A stretch of 64,000 nucleotides of DNA from CAZKEW01 sp964580435 (GTDB taxonomy: Bacteria > Acidobacteriota > Aminicenantia > Aminicenantales > UBA8522). This document shows positions 62,023-64,000 of this stretch, piece by piece. Position numbers and translations under genes: made by a program. Below the pieces are notes generated by a model. That model saw only the letters and a program-made list of their open reading frames with translations, ran no database searches and had not been told where the DNA came from. The stretch spans positions 18,248 through 82,247 of the forward strand of contig CAZOKP010000004.1 in the NCBI GenBank assembly GCA_964580435.1, in the 5' to 3' direction. Numbering within the stretch: position 1 is the stretch's first letter; the number at the start of each line of letters is the position of its first letter.

Positions 62023-63690
62023 CTATCGAAGCGTGCCCTCGTAGTGAGCGGTGAGTTGGCGCTTCCGGACATCCTCGGGCGTGTAGGAAGGCAGGAGCAC
62101 TGGAGCGAGCCGGTCGGTCTTGATCTTCGCCTTTTTCATCTCGCTCTCATAGGCAGTAATGTGCTCCAGCGTCAGCTTGCCTAGGTTGACAGATTTGGTG
62201 TATTCAGCCGCATGTTTTCCCGCTCTCCGGCCGAAGACGTTATAGTCAAGGACGGAATTTCCCATCAGCCGGTTCCGGCCATGGACGCCGCCGGAAGCTT
62301 CTCCGGCGACATACAGGCCCGGGATGTTGGTCTCGCACTTGTCGTTGATCTCGACGCCGCCGTTCTGGTAATGAAGCGATGGATAGACAAGCATTGGCTC
62401 CTTAGTGATGTCGATGCTGTAACGGATAAACTGCCGGACCATGGCCGGGAAATTCTTGCTCAGGTAGCCTGAGCCCTGGATGATCTCGATAAGAGGCGAG
62501 TCGAGCCAGACGCCCCACCTTCCGCTGGGCGTCTGGATGCCGTTTTGCTTTTCCAGGCATTCTCGGATAAACGCGGCACTTTCCACATCCCGCGGCTCGC
62601 GCGGAAAGACAAACAACTCGCCGAATTTATTAACCGGCTGGCCCCCAGCGCCCCTGATTTTTTCGGTGATCAGGAATCCAGCGATCTGCTCGGGGAAGAC
62701 GGATCCGGTCGGATGGTACTGGACGGAGTCCATATAGAGAAGCTTGGCTCCGGCCCGGTAGGCCATGACCAGCCCATCGCCAGTAGCTCCGTAGTGGTTG
62801 GTCGTATCGAAACCGCGGATGTGAAGCCGTCCATAGCCGCCGGTTGTAATGACAGTGGCCTTGGCTTTGACGGTGAAATATTCCTCGGTCTCCATATTGT
62901 AGATGATGCCGCCGGCACATCGCCCTTTATTGTCCAGGATCAACTCGACGGTGGGCATGAACTCCAGGACAGTGATCTTATCCGGGTGGTTGCGCACCTC
63001 GTCCATAAGCGTCCGCATAATCACCGCGCCGGTATAATCGCGGCAGGAATGCATTCGCTTCCGGGACGTCCCTCCTCCATGAAGGACGTACATCGAGCCG
63101 TCGGGATTCTTGTCCCAGACCACGCCCATCTCTTCCAGCCACTTAACAACCTCCGGACCGTCTTCGGTCAAGGCCCGCACGAGTTCAGGTTTGTTATCGA
63201 AATGGCCGCCGCCCAGGGCGTCCAGATAATGGCGGGTGGGGGAGTCTTGGGGGGTGACGGCCGCCTGCATTCCTCCCTGCGACATCATGGAGTTGGCATC
63301 TCCGATGCGCAGTTTCGTCGAGATGATACTCTTGGCGCCGTTCTGCATGGCGATAATAGCCGCGGCGCAGCCGGCACCGCCGCCGCCGATGATCAAGATA
63401 TCCGTCTCATAATCGAGCTTGGTCAGGTCGAAGAGCTCCGGCTTGATCCGGCTGTGCGATTCCAGGATGTCGGCCACTTCAGTCGTGATCTCCTCGCCTT
63501 TGTTCGGGCCGATATGGATCACGCGGCGCGATTCCTTCTTATAGTCGGGATGAAATTTCTTAAGGACGTCATCTCTTTCGTCTGCGCTCATCGGAGGGAA
63601 GACCGGCTTTCCGGATTTTTCCAGCTCCAACCTCTTCTGCCGGGTCTGGTCCACCAGTTTCAGGGACTCATGCATGTATTCTGGGTACAT
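62023..63690 (-). CDS. Fumarate reductase/succinate dehydrogenase-like flavoprotein subunit
   Basis: The 555 residues carry the FAD dinucleotide fold IIGGGGAGCAAAIIA near residue 100, SQGGMQAAV, HYGATGDGLVMAYRAGA, QYHPTGSVFPEQIAGFLITEKIRGAGG with the active Arg region, and GLYVAGEASGGVHGRNRLMGNS. The first about 90 residues are an N-terminal addition with no recognised domain. It probably oxidises succinate or reduces fumarate or a related acid. The ATG follows AAAAGGAGAATAAG, and its ribosome site lies in the end of the upstream 4Fe-4S gene, so the two are coupled subunits. Confidence 0.87.
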   Translation of the reverse strand: MYPEYMHESLKLVDQTRQKRLELEKSGKPVFPPMSADERDDVLKKFHPDYKKESRRVIHIGPNKGEEITTEVADILESHSRIKPELFDLTKLDYETDILIIGGGGAGCAAAIIAMQNGAKSIISTKLRIGDANSMMSQGGMQAAVTPQDSPTRHYLDALGGGHFDNKPELVRALTEDGPEVVKWLEEMGVVWDKNPDGSMYVLHGGGTSRKRMHSCRDYTGAVIMRTLMDEVRNHPDKITVLEFMPTVELILDNKGRCAGGIIYNMETEEYFTVKAKATVITTGGYGRLHIRGFDTTNHYGATGDGLVMAYRAGAKLLYMDSVQYHPTGSVFPEQIAGFLITEKIRGAGGQPVNKFGELFVFPREPRDVESAAFIRECLEKQNGIQTPSGRWGVWLDSPLIEIIQGSGYLSKNFPAMVRQFIRYSIDITKEPMLVYPSLHYQNGGVEINDKCETNIPGLYVAGEASGGVHGRNRLMGNSVLDYNVFGRRAGKHAAEYTKSVNLGKLTLEHITAYESEMKKAKIKTDRLAPVLLPSYTPEDVRKRQLTAHYEGTLR

Positions 63691-63691
63691 C

Positions 63692-64000
63692 TTATTCTCC
63701 TTTTGTTCCTTCCGTGTCCCGAGCGTAATATCTCTTTTTCAGCTCGTCCCTCTTCATCGTCATGAATTCTCTGTATTCTTTGTCATATTTTTTCTGCTTG
63801 ATCTCCTTCAGCCTCAGCTCAAGCTCGGGGCTTTTCTGGCTGAGATATCTTCCATAGAGCCTCCTCCCGAGCAACCCGACGTTGTAGTGGACGATCTCGG
63901 CGGGGCAGCGGATGGCGCACAGGCCGCAGCTTAAGCAATCGAAACTCAAGTCCATGACCTTCTCGATATCGCCGCGGATGGCGGCCTGGATATAGTCCAT
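63692..64000 (-). CDS. 4Fe-4S (HdrC/SdhB-like) electron-transfer subunit, 5' end cut by window
   Basis: The visible 102 residues contain CLSCGLCAIRCPAE, a CxxCxxCxxxC cluster motif, near residue 23, followed by long charged helices. The frame is open at the window edge; the ATG at 64000 could be internal, so the gene is likely partial, with a first cluster upstream. It resembles HdrC-type iron-sulfur proteins that pass electrons to a flavoprotein. The flavoprotein gene begins directly after its stop. Confidence 0.75.
   Translation of the reverse strand: MDYIQAAIRGDIEKVMDLSFDCLSCGLCAIRCPAEIVHYNVGLLGRRLYGRYLSQKSPELELRLKEIKQKKYDKEYREFMTMKRDELKKRYYARDTEGTKGE

Overview
The window is a gene-dense bacterial chromosome segment of moderately high GC, with genes on both strands. 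It is about 93 percent coding and has no phage, plasmid, insertion sequence or CRISPR array. The content suggests an environmental Gram-negative heterotroph: an Oar-like TonB-dependent receptor, PEGA/SUMF serine-threonine kinases, paired DUF3857 transglutaminase-fold proteins, many secreted alpha/beta hydrolases and glycosidases, and a Gld-like ABC system with DUF4340. Acidobacteriota in the wide sense, such as Candidatus Aminicenantes, would fit. This is inference from gene content, as no rRNA marker is present.

Layout. 1-10135 (+): a truncated TPR protein, two tandem paralogous kinases fused to a SUMF-like domain and an alpha/beta hydrolase, a CocE-type hydrolase and an MFS transporter, probably one operon. 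10189-14641: a TonB receptor (-) divergent from a Tat-exported DUF362 protein and a nitroreductase (+), with two promoters that appear to share one -35 hexamer. 14645-18421 (-): PmbA, TldD and a flippase-like membrane protein. 18569-25398: a GH78 rhamnosidase, pirin, an NCS1 permease with a 59-residue membrane partner, then serS followed by two tRNA-Ser genes. 25482-37132: a GH106-like glycosidase, a lysoplasmalogenase, DUF2461, DUF1846, an esterase, O6-methylguanine methyltransferase next to an alkyltransferase-like homologue, and a group of poorly characterised proteins. 37189-42318: an ATP-grasp-like protein and two transglutaminase-fold proteins, the second with its catalytic residues replaced. 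42331-51108 (-): argS, a four-gene Gld-like ABC cluster, mutY and a DHH-like protein with apparently permuted motifs. 51220-58633 (+): gcvT, gcvH, gcvPA, gcvPB, glyQ and glyS, joining glycine cleavage to glycyl-tRNA synthetase. 58635-64000: a PilZ protein (-), a BNR-repeat protein (+), and a fumarate-reductase-like flavoprotein with a 4Fe-4S partner (-) cut by the window edge.

The most unusual non-coding signal is a pair of about 127-bp elements, at 38228-38353 and 59389-59515. They share sequence blocks and helices kept by compensating or G-U changes, and each sits just upstream of a sigma70-like promoter for an exported protein. I do not recognise them as a known family. A separate palindromic, MITE/REP-like element lies at 30047-30206. 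Several promoters have extended -10 elements, and serS and argS appear to be transcribed with almost no leader.
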